From assembly GCA_033064195.1 (NCBI GenBank), contig JARBJD010000104.1:62001-126000 (forward strand): a stretch of 64,000 nt of DNA, given 5' to 3'. The notes beneath the pieces were generated by a model, which saw only the letters and a list, made by a program, of their open reading frames with translations, did not search any database and was not told the origin of the DNA. The DNA comes from Blattamonas nauphoetae (lineage: Eukaryota; Preaxostyla; Oxymonadida). The position numbers and the translations under genes were made by a program. This document shows positions 1-9,573 of this stretch, piece by piece; position 1 is the stretch's first letter; every line of letters starts with the position of its first letter.

Positions 1-1
1 T

Positions 2-2473
2 GCGATTGTTGTTGAGACGGAAGTATGTGCAATGAAGTGTTTGGAGTATGTTTCGCAACAGCGGAGCGTCAACGTCATCACAGGCTCAAGTCACACGGAA
101 CAGTTCGAGGAACGCTTTGTCTTTCTCCCGCTCGACACTCTCCGACCGAAAGCGTTAGATGAAAATCTCCGAATAGCTTTGGATGAACGGCAGAGGGAAG
201 CGGAGAGGGTCCAGAGCGAGCAGAAGACTGAGAAAGACAGGAGCGTGGGATTCAAGCTGGTGTACGACTTGCTCACCTTCAAAGAAAACATCGCTCCAGC
301 CGTGTTGTATGCCGTCGGAAGCACAGTTCTTTTCCCGACACTGGACGAGGCGATCAAACACGTGTTCGCCGAACGGAACCCGCTGCGAGTGCGTGCTGTG
401 ACGATGGACGGAGATGTCATATCGAAGAAAGGGCTCATCACAGCAGGCTCTCCTGCGCTTCATCGTCGAGCGAAGAAATGGACCGAAAAAGACGTCGAAA
501 AGGCCAGAAAAGAGCGAGATACACTGTTCTCGCAAAAGATGCACCAAATGCAGCAGCTGAAACAAGCTGAGACGAGAAAGTGGAGTCGAGGCGAGTTTGA
601 AGAGGATGTTGAGGGTGGAGTGATCTGGGGGCAGATGACTCTGAAGTCGCTGGAGGAAGATCTCATCTCCGTCCGTGCTGAGATTGCCATGCTCACAGAA
701 ACAGAAAATCGGGCCCGCAGCGAGGCGGATGCTCATGTCAGAGAACACAAGCAGTTGGAGAAACAAATTTCGGAGATGAGGAGGGAAGCACACTCGCGAA
801 ACGAGCAGGCAAGATCAATTGCATTGGCTATCGAAGAACAAGAAGAGCAGGTGTTCAAACCATTCTGTGAGAAACTGGGGATCAAGTCGAGCACGTATTT
901 CAGCAGTGCCATTTCACAACACGAGAAGGAGATGAGTCAGCAGCGTTTGCAGTTCGAGTCAAGACAGACAACACTCCAGAACGATCTCCGACTGCTTCAA
1001 GCACGTGTGTCGAAAGATGCGATGAAGAAAGCAAAGGAAACACTCGCCAAAGCTGAAGAGAGGATGAAGGAAGCAAAGGAAAAGTATGAAAAGACGAAGA
1101 AGGATCTGGACTTGCTGCAGAGGAAGGTAGACCAAGCCACAGACGAGCGGGAAGCAGCCGCGAAGCAATGGAAGGACTGCACAGAAGCACTGTCAAGATT
1201 GACAGCCGAACGGAACAAGATCCTGATGAATGTGCAGAACAGCACGAGAGAGAGGGAGAAACTGGAGGGGATCATCCACAACCTGAATGTGCGTCGACTG
1301 ATGCTTCTGCAGCAGGCCCGTCTGGACGAAATCGACATTCCGTTCAGAAAAGTTGAGGTCGAACGCAAACCGAGAGGGAAGAAAACGAAACAGAAAGCAA
1401 ACGACAAAAGGGCAAGAATGAGGACCGACGACAGCGAAGACGACGTTGTCGAAGAAGTCGCAGATGTCGAGGAATCGGTTTTGGACTTCTCGCAACCGTT
1501 CAATATGAGCTACTCACAGCCACCCGATTCTCAAGTCGACCTCGAGTCCCCATCGCCGTCTCAACCATCGGATTCGACCGAACTCCAACTCGACTTTCGT
1601 GGTCTGTCGCTGAGACATCGCCGAATGCACGGGGAAGAAGTGAAGAGGGAGTTGGAACGGTTCAACTCCGAACTCAAAACGGTGAATAGTGACTTGGCCA
1701 GCATGATTCCAAATTTGAGAGCGTCGGATCAGCTCGTAGCGGTTCAGAAGAGACTCGACGAGCTCGCCAAGAAATTCCAGGACTCTCAAATGCAACGCGA
1801 AGCCGACCAAAAACAGTTCAACCAAATCAAAAAAGAGCGAAAAGCACGTTTCATGAAAGTGTTTGGAGAAGTGTCGAGTCGAATTGACTCGATTTATCAA
1901 TCGATCACAAACGACGCTTCAGGAGCAGGGTCAGTTGTGATGTCTCTCACGAATCGGTTCGAGCCGTACCTCGGTCCCATCGACATTCACGTGAAGCCGC
2001 CCTCGAAGTCGTTCACCACGATCGATGCGCTGAGTGGTGGAGAGAAGACCATCTTTGCTTTGGCCATCCTGTTTGCTGTCAATTCGTCTCGGCCTGCACC
2101 GTTCATCGTGTTGGACGAGATCGATGCTGCACTCGATCGAAGTAACGTCAGAAATGCAATTGATTTCTTGGTTAGACGGACACGACCCCAGACGGACGAG
2201 ACGCATGACGTTAATTGGGACTCACAGAGTATGGCATACTCGCAAATGCAGCCTGGTTTCGGAGAAATGGAGGAGGATGTCATCAACCAACATACCGACC
2301 GAGCCAAAGATGTCGCCGCACGACAAGCCAAACAGGAGTTTATTCCTGCACAACAGATCCTCGCAATTTCGTTGAAAGGCGATTTCTTTGACCACGCAGA
2401 CTCGGTTGTTGGCATCACTCGTGCGCCAGCAACTGATTATTCGGAAGTTTTCACCACCCAACTTGTGGATTGA
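2..2473 (+). CDS. SMC1: Cohesin subunit SMC1, C-terminal part (5' end outside window)
   Basis: Cohesin ATPase subunit that pairs with SMC3 to hold sister chromatids together. The frame is already open at base 2, and the first residues (AIVVETEV...) match the SMC1 hinge, so the start lies upstream of the window. The hinge is followed by PLDTLRPK and the SMC1-type stretch VTMDGDVISKKGLITAGS. A long coiled coil follows, interrupted by a low-complexity acidic/Ser/Pro segment at about 1370-1580. The ATPase head has the signature LSGGEKT (near 2030) and Walker B FIVLDEIDAALD (near 2100), then a roughly 40-residue insert before the C-terminal strand ILAISLKGDFF. SMC1 fits better than SMC3 because of the hinge and PLDTLRPK. 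The reading frame is uninterrupted to TGA. It converges on the PH-domain gene 91 bp downstream. Confidence 0.93.
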   Translation, partial: AIVVETEVCAMKCLEYVSQQRSVNVITGSSHTEQFEERFVFLPLDTLRPKALDENLRIALDERQREAERVQSEQKTEKDRSVGFKLVYDLLTFKENIAPAVLYAVGSTVLFPTLDEAIKHVFAERNPLRVRAVTMDGDVISKKGLITAGSPALHRRAKKWTEKDVEKARKERDTLFSQKMHQMQQLKQAETRKWSRGEFEEDVEGGVIWGQMTLKSLEEDLISVRAEIAMLTETENRARSEADAHVREHKQLEKQISEMRREAHSRNEQARSIALAIEEQEEQVFKPFCEKLGIKSSTYFSSAISQHEKEMSQQRLQFESRQTTLQNDLRLLQARVSKDAMKKAKETLAKAEERMKEAKEKYEKTKKDLDLLQRKVDQATDEREAAAKQWKDCTEALSRLTAERNKILMNVQNSTREREKLEGIIHNLNVRRLMLLQQARLDEIDIPFRKVEVERKPRGKKTKQKANDKRARMRTDDSEDDVVEEVADVEESVLDFSQPFNMSYSQPPDSQVDLESPSPSQPSDSTELQLDFRGLSLRHRRMHGEEVKRELERFNSELKTVNSDLASMIPNLRASDQLVAVQKRLDELAKKFQDSQMQREADQKQFNQIKKERKARFMKVFGEVSSRIDSIYQSITNDASGAGSVVMSLTNRFEPYLGPIDIHVKPPSKSFTTIDALSGGEKTIFALAILFAVNSSRPAPFIVLDEIDAALDRSNVRNAIDFLVRRTRPQTDETHDVNWDSQSMAYSQMQPGFGEMEEDVINQHTDRAKDVAARQAKQEFIPAQQILAISLKGDFFDHADSVVGITRAPATDYSEVFTTQLVD

Positions 2474-2564
2474 ACCATTTCGCATCTTATTTTGTTTTAG
2501 ATGAGGAAAGATGAATAAATGAGAAATGCAGATGATAGTCAAAACAATCCAAGATGAAAAAGAA

Positions 2565-3817
2565 TTAGTCCTGCTTCTCGTAGGTCCACCCGTCAAGTGC
2601 TGATGTGATGGCGGAGCGTGCCTTCTGCAGTAACGCTGCTGCATATGCATCTTCTGATTCTTGGAACTCTCGGGCCTCTGGTGTGTTGCTTTTCCCACCC
2701 TCACCGTCACTTTCAGTGGAACTGTCGTTGTCGCCTTTATCGTCATCTTTGTCATCTCCTTTCCCTCCTCCTTCACGTTGGATGGCGTCTTCGAGTCGGT
2801 TGATCCAAATTTGATATTCTGACGCGTTTCTTGCTTCCAAATGAAATGTGCGTGATTTATCGTCGGTTGTTTCTAGATAAAACAAATAAGGTTTGTCCGT
2901 GGTTTGTAAAGGATGTTGAATGACACGGGCACCCTTGATTTGAATTGATCCCTGTGGTTCTGTTGACTAAAAGTGAGGTTGAAGGATGGGCGGAAAGATG
3001 GACAAATGAGGATGAAAAACATCAAAAGTAGATAAAACAATACAGTTTTATCTTTGTAATATGTTAGATCCTTCGGTCGGAGGATAAACCATCGTTTCCT
3101 CCATTTTCCTCCGCTTCCTGCTTCTTTGGTGAGCCATCCAGCAAAGAGAGAGGTAGTGTCAGAGACAGCAGAACTATACGAAGAGAAAAAATAGATCATT
3201 CAAAAAAGCTACCTTGGTCCGTCTTCTTCTTCTGCAGGTCTGGATGAATAATTGTGATGAGTTTGAGAGGAGCGAAAATACATACTTTTCAATGTCGGAT
3301 GCACTACAAGAATCAAATAAATAAAAAGAGAGGAATGAGTAATGAAATTGATGTGGTGGAACAAACACTTTCTGCAGAGAATCAATCCACGAATCGCAGT
3401 CTTCTTTTGATTCTGCCTGAGCATAGAAGGTTCGACCAGCAGAATTTACGACAAAGACATTATCCTTCTTTTTTGTTTTTTTGTCGCAGGATGTCACGAA
3501 AGAACCCTTGATTAACACGACACCGAGTGGTTGTAGTGAAGTGTCCTGTTTTTCGTAATACGTGAGGTTACCAGTGACTGGATCAAGGACAGCCCATCGT
3601 TTCTTCCAGTTAGTAAAAATACCGGAGCCTCCTTCTTTGACAATCCAACCTGAACGAGAGAGATTGATATTCAAGAGTAACGATCATTAGTGCAGGTACT
3701 TTGCGAAATGGAAAATTTGGCTCATCAAAAGAGAGTTCAAGAGGAATATGAAGAGTAAAGTGGGATAGAGGGTGGTAAACAATCGATTCAAAGGGAGAAC
3801 AGACCTTCCTTGGACAT
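2565..3817 (-). CDS. Tandem PH-domain protein
   Basis: Two pleckstrin-homology domains, so probably a phosphoinositide-binding or membrane adaptor protein. Six exons make a continuous frame: 3817-3805, 3649-3367, 3303-3286, 3239-3213, 3173-3044 and 2966-2565. All introns have GT-AG ends and are 39 to 155 nt long. Exon 1 is only 13 nt; joined to exon 2 it reads MSKEGWIVKEGG, the normal first strand of a PH domain. PH1 ends at the conserved Trp helix (DSWIDSLQK). An acidic linker leads to PH2, which begins AGWLTKEAGS and ends at YQIWINRLEDAI. The C-terminus is an acidic, low-complexity tail and a short helix. The exact edges of the two smallest exons are inferred from frame only. No lipid-binding specificity can be read from sequence alone. 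Confidence 0.85.
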
Positions 3818-4035
3818 CAGAGTAGAATAAAGGGCGGTTTCTGTTCATCAGGAATACCCGATGCTGATTTGGAGTGGTATTCACTTTTTGTCGGATTATA
3901 ATTGAGTTGTCATCCCAATTGTCTGGTCATTTGGTTCATTGCCCAGATTGTGTCGAGCACCCTTTATTCTGTTCGATTTCCTCCGCCCCTCATTCTCTAT
4001 TCTGTCCTTGATTCTTTTCTTTCTTCACCATTGAT

Positions 4036-5943
4036 ATGACGGATCAGCCCCATCAAATTCAGCCCAAAGAAGGTGAAAGAGTTGTCGCAAACAAGATTAT
4101 CATCAACACATTGAAACCAGTTGGAAGCGGTTCATTTGGAACTATTTTTCGCGGCAAAGTCATTGAAACGGGAGAAGACATCGCTATTAAGGTTGAAAAG
4201 CGAGGACTTAGAAATTCACAACTCCTTCACGAAGCACAACTGTACAAACATTTACGTGGTGGAGAAGGCATTCCAAACGTCAGATGGTTTGGAATTGATA
4301 ATTCTCAAAAACTACTGGTGATGGATTTGTTGGGTCCAAGCCTTGAACACTTGTTTTACCGCTGTCAATGTCATTTCTCGATTAAAACCGTTCTCATGAT
4401 CGCCGATCAGATAATCACACGAATCGAATATCTCCATCAAAAACATTTTATCCATCGTGACATTAAACCGGAAAATTTCTTAATTGGACGTCGTGACCGC
4501 ACATCAACCATTTTCTTGATTGATCTTGGGCTCGCGAAACAATACCGTGATCCAAGGACAAAACAACACATTCCATATCGTGAAACAAGTGGAATCACTG
4601 GTACGTTTCGATACATCTCACTGAACATGCATCATGGTGTTGAGCAATCACGCCGTGATGATATGGAAAGCATTGGATACGTACTGATTTACTTCCTCAA
4701 GGGACACTTACCGTGGCAGGGCATCAAAACCACCGACAAGCGGGAAAAGGCCAATAAAATCCGTGAACTTAAAGACAACATCACAGTTGAGGAACTGTGT
4801 CACGGTCTCCCAAACGAATTCACGACGTATCTCCATTATGTCCGAGGTATGATTGTGAACATAATGTTTTATTCGAATGATCTATTTTTCTATGTCTATT
4901 CTCACATTTTTCTGCTTATCTGTTCAATCATGAATAATTTCCAATCAAAACTCACATCTCGTCATCACCAATACTCTCCATTCCAGATCTTTCTTTCGAT
5001 GAACAACCCAACTACGACTATGTCAGATCACTCTTTCGTCAATGCATGGCCTCACTACACCTCGTTAATGATGGTTCATTTGATTGGACCCAAGTTCACT
5101 CCAGCCGCACTGAGCCAACACTTCACACGATTGCGCCCAACCAACAAGGTTTCCCTCGCGGTGGTCTGCGATCTGGTGGAAGAGATAATCAAAAAGATGC
5201 CACAAGAAGTCCAAACGGTTTCGTTCTTTTCATTTATGATCCCAACAATCTCAGCCCCGTACCAACAAAACTATGGAATATCCAGCTTCTATCCTCCTTC
5301 AAAGCAACGACTCGGCTTCAGTGCAGCTGATCGACATCGTCAGATTCGATCAACACCAAACATGGAAATTCTTGCTCCGTCTACCCCATCCGGTCTTATG
5401 AGGACAAACATGGAACGGTCTGGCCCTCGCCCAGGTGTTCCTGCTCCCCATATGAACATGGCTACAGCTATTGCTGCGGAAATGCTCGATAATCAACTCA
5501 ACATCCCTCCGTACAAAGGGAAGGAAGAAGTGAACTCTCTGCAAGTCGAAGTCGCTACTATGACAGGTGTGACTACTAACGATATGATCCAAGACTTCGG
5601 AGATGAAACAAAACCGAAGGAAACGGAAAAAACGGAACAAGAAACACTTCTCACCATCTCCCCTGACTCCAACTCTCAGTCTAAACTCCATCCCAGTCCA
5701 ATCACTGGCACAAGGGATCCATCTCCATTAATCCAGACAACTGATCAAACATCCCCTCGCATTGAGTCAACCTCACCCCATAACGATGCTCCATCCACGG
5801 CACTTCACCCGATATCTGAACACCATCCCGCTCAGCGGCCACATCAGGGTGTGTCTCGGGTGAATGCCATGAATCTTGTGATTCCACCATTCCAGCCCAA
5901 AGGTAAGTCAAAACCGAAATCGTCTTTGAAGAAAAAGACGTAA
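4036..5943 (+). CDS. Casein kinase 1 family Ser/Thr protein kinase
   Basis: CK1 kinase. Exons are 4036-4846, 4987-5217 and 5255-5943. The first intron (140 nt) happens to lack stops and would otherwise read as a foreign 47-residue insert. Kinase landmarks are the glycine loop GSGSFGTIF, the AIK lysine, HRDIKPENF, and the CK1-specific substrate-lobe motif SRRDDMESIGYVL followed by LPWQG. Joining exon 2 restores the CK1 motif DLSFDEQPNYDYVR and the closing GSFDWTQ. The metal-binding DFG triad reads DLG (LIDLGLAK), a conservative change. The C-terminal tail, about 230 residues, is Pro/Ser/Thr-rich with no recognised domain and ends in a basic cluster (KSSLKKKT). Start chosen as the first ATG in frame after stops. 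Confidence 0.93.
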   Translation: MTDQPHQIQPKEGERVVANKIIINTLKPVGSGSFGTIFRGKVIETGEDIAIKVEKRGLRNSQLLHEAQLYKHLRGGEGIPNVRWFGIDNSQKLLVMDLLGPSLEHLFYRCQCHFSIKTVLMIADQIITRIEYLHQKHFIHRDIKPENFLIGRRDRTSTIFLIDLGLAKQYRDPRTKQHIPYRETSGITGTFRYISLNMHHGVEQSRRDDMESIGYVLIYFLKGHLPWQGIKTTDKREKANKIRELKDNITVEELCHGLPNEFTTYLHYVRGMIVNIMFYSNDLFFYVYSHIFLLICSIMNNFQSKLTSRHHQYSPFQIFLSMNNPTTTMSDHSFVNAWPHYTSLMMVHLIGPKFTPAALSQHFTRLRPTNKVSLAVVCDLVEEIIKKMPQEVQTVSFFSFMIPTISAPYQQNYGISSFYPPSKQRLGFSAADRHRQIRSTPNMEILAPSTPSGLMRTNMERSGPRPGVPAPHMNMATAIAAEMLDNQLNIPPYKGKEEVNSLQVEVATMTGVTTNDMIQDFGDETKPKETEKTEQETLLTISPDSNSQSKLHPSPITGTRDPSPLIQTTDQTSPRIESTSPHNDAPSTALHPISEHHPAQRPHQGVSRVNAMNLVIPPFQPKGKSKPKSSLKKKT

Positions 5944-6090
5944 TGCGGCTTATTTTTGAGCTTCACAACAGACCCTGCGATTGTTTGAGTTCTCATCATC
6001 ATTTTGTGCTTCAATATCATCACCTCACGCATTATTGTTGAGTTATCTCGAAATCACAAAAACTTCCAAGTTTTGGGTTCATTCAGACAG

Positions 6091-6734
6091 ATGTTTCGTC
6101 CAACGCCGAGACGATTCTTGTACGATGGTTTTTTCAAGGGTGGTAATGGATTTGGAATGTATGTGACTTCAAGAGGCTTTTCAAAAGAGATTCTCACCAT
6201 TAACATTTCATCATCCTTTCAGACCGAAAGAATTCGTCCCACGCATCCAAGGAAATCTTCTCTACTTTGCAGGCAACTATTTTATTCTATATTTGTTCAA
6301 TATTGTACTTCTAACGTGTGATTCTCTGTTCTTCACTCCGAAAAATCTGCCTCTCCCAATCAGGACCATTCAAACAAATCTCTTTCCATATCTGCTTCTA
6401 TTGTTTGCTGTTATTGGACTTTGGCGAAAACCCCCATTGTTCAACAAGTTAAGTCCATTTGCCTTCGTGGGCACTTGTCTGTCTTTTTAGTGACGATTAC
6501 CGCCTTCTCAGTGTTTCTAATGCTGTTGAAGAGTCCCAAGATGTTCATCACCTTCAATTTAATCGCAATTCTTGGTATTTTTCTATTTTTATTTCATCAT
6601 TCACAGAGATATCTCTACATTCAGTGTTCAGAACTAAACGCACTGAAACTCAGCTCACTTCTTCAGAATTTCTGAAGCGTATGTCACATATGGGATGGTG
6701 GCACGAAATTATTGATGACTTTGCACGCACATGA
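6091..6734 (+). CDS. PRA1/Yip3-like prenylated Rab acceptor family protein
   Basis: Small four-helix membrane protein of the PRA1 family, which acts on prenylated Rab GTPases in the early secretory pathway. Exon 1 starts MFRPTPRRFLYDGFF. An intron with GTATGT/CAG ends (about 6157-6222) joins it to PKEFVPRIQGNLLYFAGNY, which matches the PRA1 motif of a basic/aromatic segment, then N-L-x-YF-x-x-NY, then the first hydrophobic pair. The second hydrophobic pair is around 6490-6590 and the C-terminus contains HSVFRTK, resembling the family's HASFR. Two more short introns are likely (about 6448-6490 and 6574-6604). I could not make every junction agree on phase, so the 3' half is uncertain. A 48-nt stop-free segment at 6319-6366 could also be an intron. 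Confidence 0.55.
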
Positions 6735-6963
6735 CAGCATTGGCACCTATTTCTCCATTCACGTCAATCCAATTGATTGGTGAATATATCATACGATGAA
6801 ATGATAAGCTTCAGAATTTAGATTCATCTCACTGTATCTGGCGTTTGTGATGAAGGTCGAGTATCCGGTTTGTGGAAGTTTGAGAGAGTGGTCGAAGTGG
6901 GAGGCTTTTGTCAGAATCGAGGAGTCAGCTCCAATTGATAAAGTGCTACGGAAGACCTACTAG

Positions 6964-8316
6964 CGAGACCTTCCGGCAAGGCTCTCCCTTTCCTGACAAG
7001 AAATGGCTCGAGTTATCTCGTCGTACCCGATGAGACATTTCTCACTATGGCCTTTCTTCGAATTTATCACTCTGCTTATATGTATGGGAGCACCATGTTT
7101 GTTGTGAATAAAGGAAATCTGACTCTCCACAATCTCGAGTTCACCTCGTTCGCCACGTTCGATGAATGTCGTCTTATGGTCGTTGATTCTTGGAACTCTG
7201 AGACATTTGTCATTACTGACTGTGTTCTCTTTGATTTTTATACAATGGGGAATTCATTATTCCGAAGCTTCGCTTCGACGCAAATTTTTCGCAACTGCAC
7301 GTTTTCCTCCCTCCAGCAGGGCAGATCCAACCACTGTCCTGACCATATTTCGTGTTTTTTCGATCGATTCTCCAAGATCTAATCTTCATCTTGTTCTTTC
7401 TAACCAAGCTCCTAAATCGTTCACAGAGATCATAAACGGCCTCTCATTGACTTACAAGGTGTGATGATCTCCATTCATTCCACCTTTCGTTTTCACTTTT
7501 TTACCTGATTTCAATCTCCGTTTGTTCGCTTCATTCACCTTTGCCATTATGATTTTCTTCAATCACTGTCCATTTCTTCGTCACTTTTCAATTTTCATTC
7601 TTGAATTCTCTCTTTTAGAGTAAGTTTGTCAATGAGTGCTCTTCTTCGATTAAAAAACAGAAATTACATCTAAAGATCGCCAAGCGTCCTCACAAAATGG
7701 TTAGAAAGCACTCAAGAGTTTTTAAGGAGACTATGACAAATGGATGTGATCGGTCGAGATGTGGTCCAGATTGCTGAAATGTATCTGAGGATATAGACGG
7801 AAAGAAGAGTTTGATAGAACGGGATGTTATGTTGGTAATCAGGGAAAGCGTGAGGATGGCAAGGGAAGTCATATTGAGGAGAGAGAACCGCATCAAAGAT
7901 GACTTGTTGGCAATTAATGAAAAATGAGAATTTAAGAATGAAAATTGAAAATTGAGGAAGAAATGGACAGTGATTGAAGAAAATCATAATGGCAAAGGTG
8001 AATGAAGCGAACAAACGGAGATTGAAATCAGGTAAAAAAGTGAAAACGAAAGGTGGAATGAATGGAGATCATCAAACCTTGTAAGTCAATGAGAGGCCGT
8101 TTATGATCTCTGTGAACGATTTAGGAGCTTGGTTAGAAAGAACAAGATGAAGATTAGATCTTGGAGAATCGATCGAAAAAACACGAAATATGGTCAGGAC
8201 AGTGGTTGGATCTGCCTTGCCCTCCAGTGTTCTACCACTAGTGGAATGATTTGCATTGAATGGGGTAGTGGTGTTCTATCAGGGATTACACTGATTAATA
8301 CCGACATGGTGTATGG
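6964..8316 (+). pseudogene. Truncated relic of the giant surface-protein gene, split by a foldback element
   Basis: Matches only the stretch of the surface-protein gene (see 9768-23834 and its mirror copy) that encodes roughly residues 85 to 235. It starts within LARPSDKALPF-like sequence and stops at TDMVYG. There is no signal peptide, second beta-helix or membrane segment. Identity to the two full copies is clearly lower than between them (for example FYYPSTISASPL is replaced by IYHSAYMYGSTM), so this is an older duplicate. The hAT-like foldback element at 7318-8219 sits inside it. Read across the element, with one copy of its 8-bp target duplication, the frame continues from TFSSL into the Cys/Gly-rich strand. 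Not expected to make a functional protein. Confidence 0.8.
7318..8219. mobile_element. hAT-like non-autonomous foldback element, copy 1
   Basis: 902-bp element flanked by an exact 8-bp target-site duplication, CCCTCCAG, at 7310-7317 and 8220-8227. The termini are CAGGGCAGATCCAACC at the left and, reverse-complemented, CAAGGCAGATCCAACC at the right. The terminal inverted repeats run for about 0.3 kb each. No transposase is encoded. An 8-bp duplication with ends of CARGG type fits the hAT superfamily. Copy 2 at 45391 is nearly identical but in the opposite orientation, judged by the unique centre. Confidence 0.9.
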
Positions 8317-8541
8317 AGTGAATTGAATGGAATGGACGATTCAGAAGAATGAAGGGAGGATCATGATGAAAGAACCCATCAATTGCCTGAAGTGAATTGG
8401 ATTGTTACTCTGTATTTAGTTTGATTGAAGTGAGGGAAGGGAAAATCAAACGTCACAAACAGAAAAGAAGGACATGGTCACTTTTGTTAGCAGAATGCAT
8501 CCTTTGTTTTATTACTATGGGTCATGATATTTTGACTTTCA

Positions 8542-9573
8542 ATGTCTCAAACATCGATTCTTGTTGCTGATCCAGGTGCATACACTATGCGTTTTGGAAT
8601 GGCTGGGTCCTTTACTCCAGGATTTTCGATGCGAAACAAGTCGGCAGCGACTGGGAATCGTCCAATCACAGAAGGGATTGTGACAGACTGGGATGGATAC
8701 CGCTCAGTGATGGCATCGGCAGCAGCAACAGCAGGAGTGGTTCCGAGCCAATCGCTGCTGATGGTGACAGACTCAGCACTCAGCCAACCAACATCGCGAT
8801 GGACGCTGGGAGAACATATGTTTGAAGGGCTGGGATTCCAAGGGATGTTCGTGAAATCGGAAGCAGAATGTTCGTTGTACCGTTCAGGAATCGGGAACGG
8901 ATTGGTGCTGAGTGTTGGATACGAGAAATCGTATGCGATCTGCGTGAAAGACGGCCATATTGTGAGACCATCACTGCAGACGCTGCCGCTTGGAGGAACG
9001 AACCTTCTGTCGTCATTCACGAGCATGATGGTGGAGAAGGGTGCGGCTCTGAGCTATCCAGCCGAGGAACCAACGATTCACAACTATTTTGTTCAGAATT
9101 CGTTCATTGCAATTGATTATGAAGAAGCCATGGAAGTTGCAGAAACAACGGACGAACTCAAGAAGATTCTCAGAATCGGGCGTGTCTCTTACACACTGAA
9201 CTCGGAACGATTCTCGATTTCGGAACAACTGTTCAATCCGAGCATGATTGGGCTCACACATGCAGGACTCGGGAAGATTGCGGTGGACTCAGTGAATACC
9301 ATGGATCTGTCTCTGCGCGCTGGAATGTACAAAAGCACTGCGCTGTTGGGAGGGTTCTTCGATTTGGAAAACGGCCGAATTCGTGCTGAGGCATCCATCG
9401 AGTTAGCTGGATCTGGAATCCCCCCATTTGTTCGAGGATCCACAGGATATTCCAATATGGCGTACACGGGTGCTTCGAACTTCGCAGGACAGCCCCTGTT
9501 CCCTCAGATGGTAGTCACCAAACAAGAATACGAAGAGTCTGGACCAATCATTATCTCCCAGAAATGCCCGTAG
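8542..9573 (+). CDS. Divergent short actin-related protein (left copy)
   Basis: 343-residue member of the actin fold family. The N-terminus (ILVADPGAYTMRFGMAG) corresponds to the actin phosphate-1 loop. GIVTDWD matches actin GIVTNWD, ERFSISEQLFNPSMIG matches the adenosine-site segment ERFRCPEALFQPSFLG, and the C-terminus QEYEESGPIII matches actin QEYDESGPSIV. It is about 30 residues shorter than actin. The missing part is subdomain 2 with the DNase-I loop. The phosphate-2 loop (DSGDG in actin) reads LSVGYEK, so the key Asp is gone and ATP hydrolysis is unlikely. No intron. It lies 194 bp upstream of the surface-protein gene on the same strand. Not assignable to a named ARP class. Confidence 0.88.
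   Translation: MSQTSILVADPGAYTMRFGMAGSFTPGFSMRNKSAATGNRPITEGIVTDWDGYRSVMASAAATAGVVPSQSLLMVTDSALSQPTSRWTLGEHMFEGLGFQGMFVKSEAECSLYRSGIGNGLVLSVGYEKSYAICVKDGHIVRPSLQTLPLGGTNLLSSFTSMMVEKGAALSYPAEEPTIHNYFVQNSFIAIDYEEAMEVAETTDELKKILRIGRVSYTLNSERFSISEQLFNPSMIGLTHAGLGKIAVDSVNTMDLSLRAGMYKSTALLGGFFDLENGRIRAEASIELAGSGIPPFVRGSTGYSNMAYTGASNFAGQPLFPQMVVTKQEYEESGPIIISQKCP

Noticed and set aside
2222-2776. Minus-strand frame across the SMC1 3' end
   Set aside because: It overlaps the conserved SMC1 C-terminus and PH gene tail; no domain.
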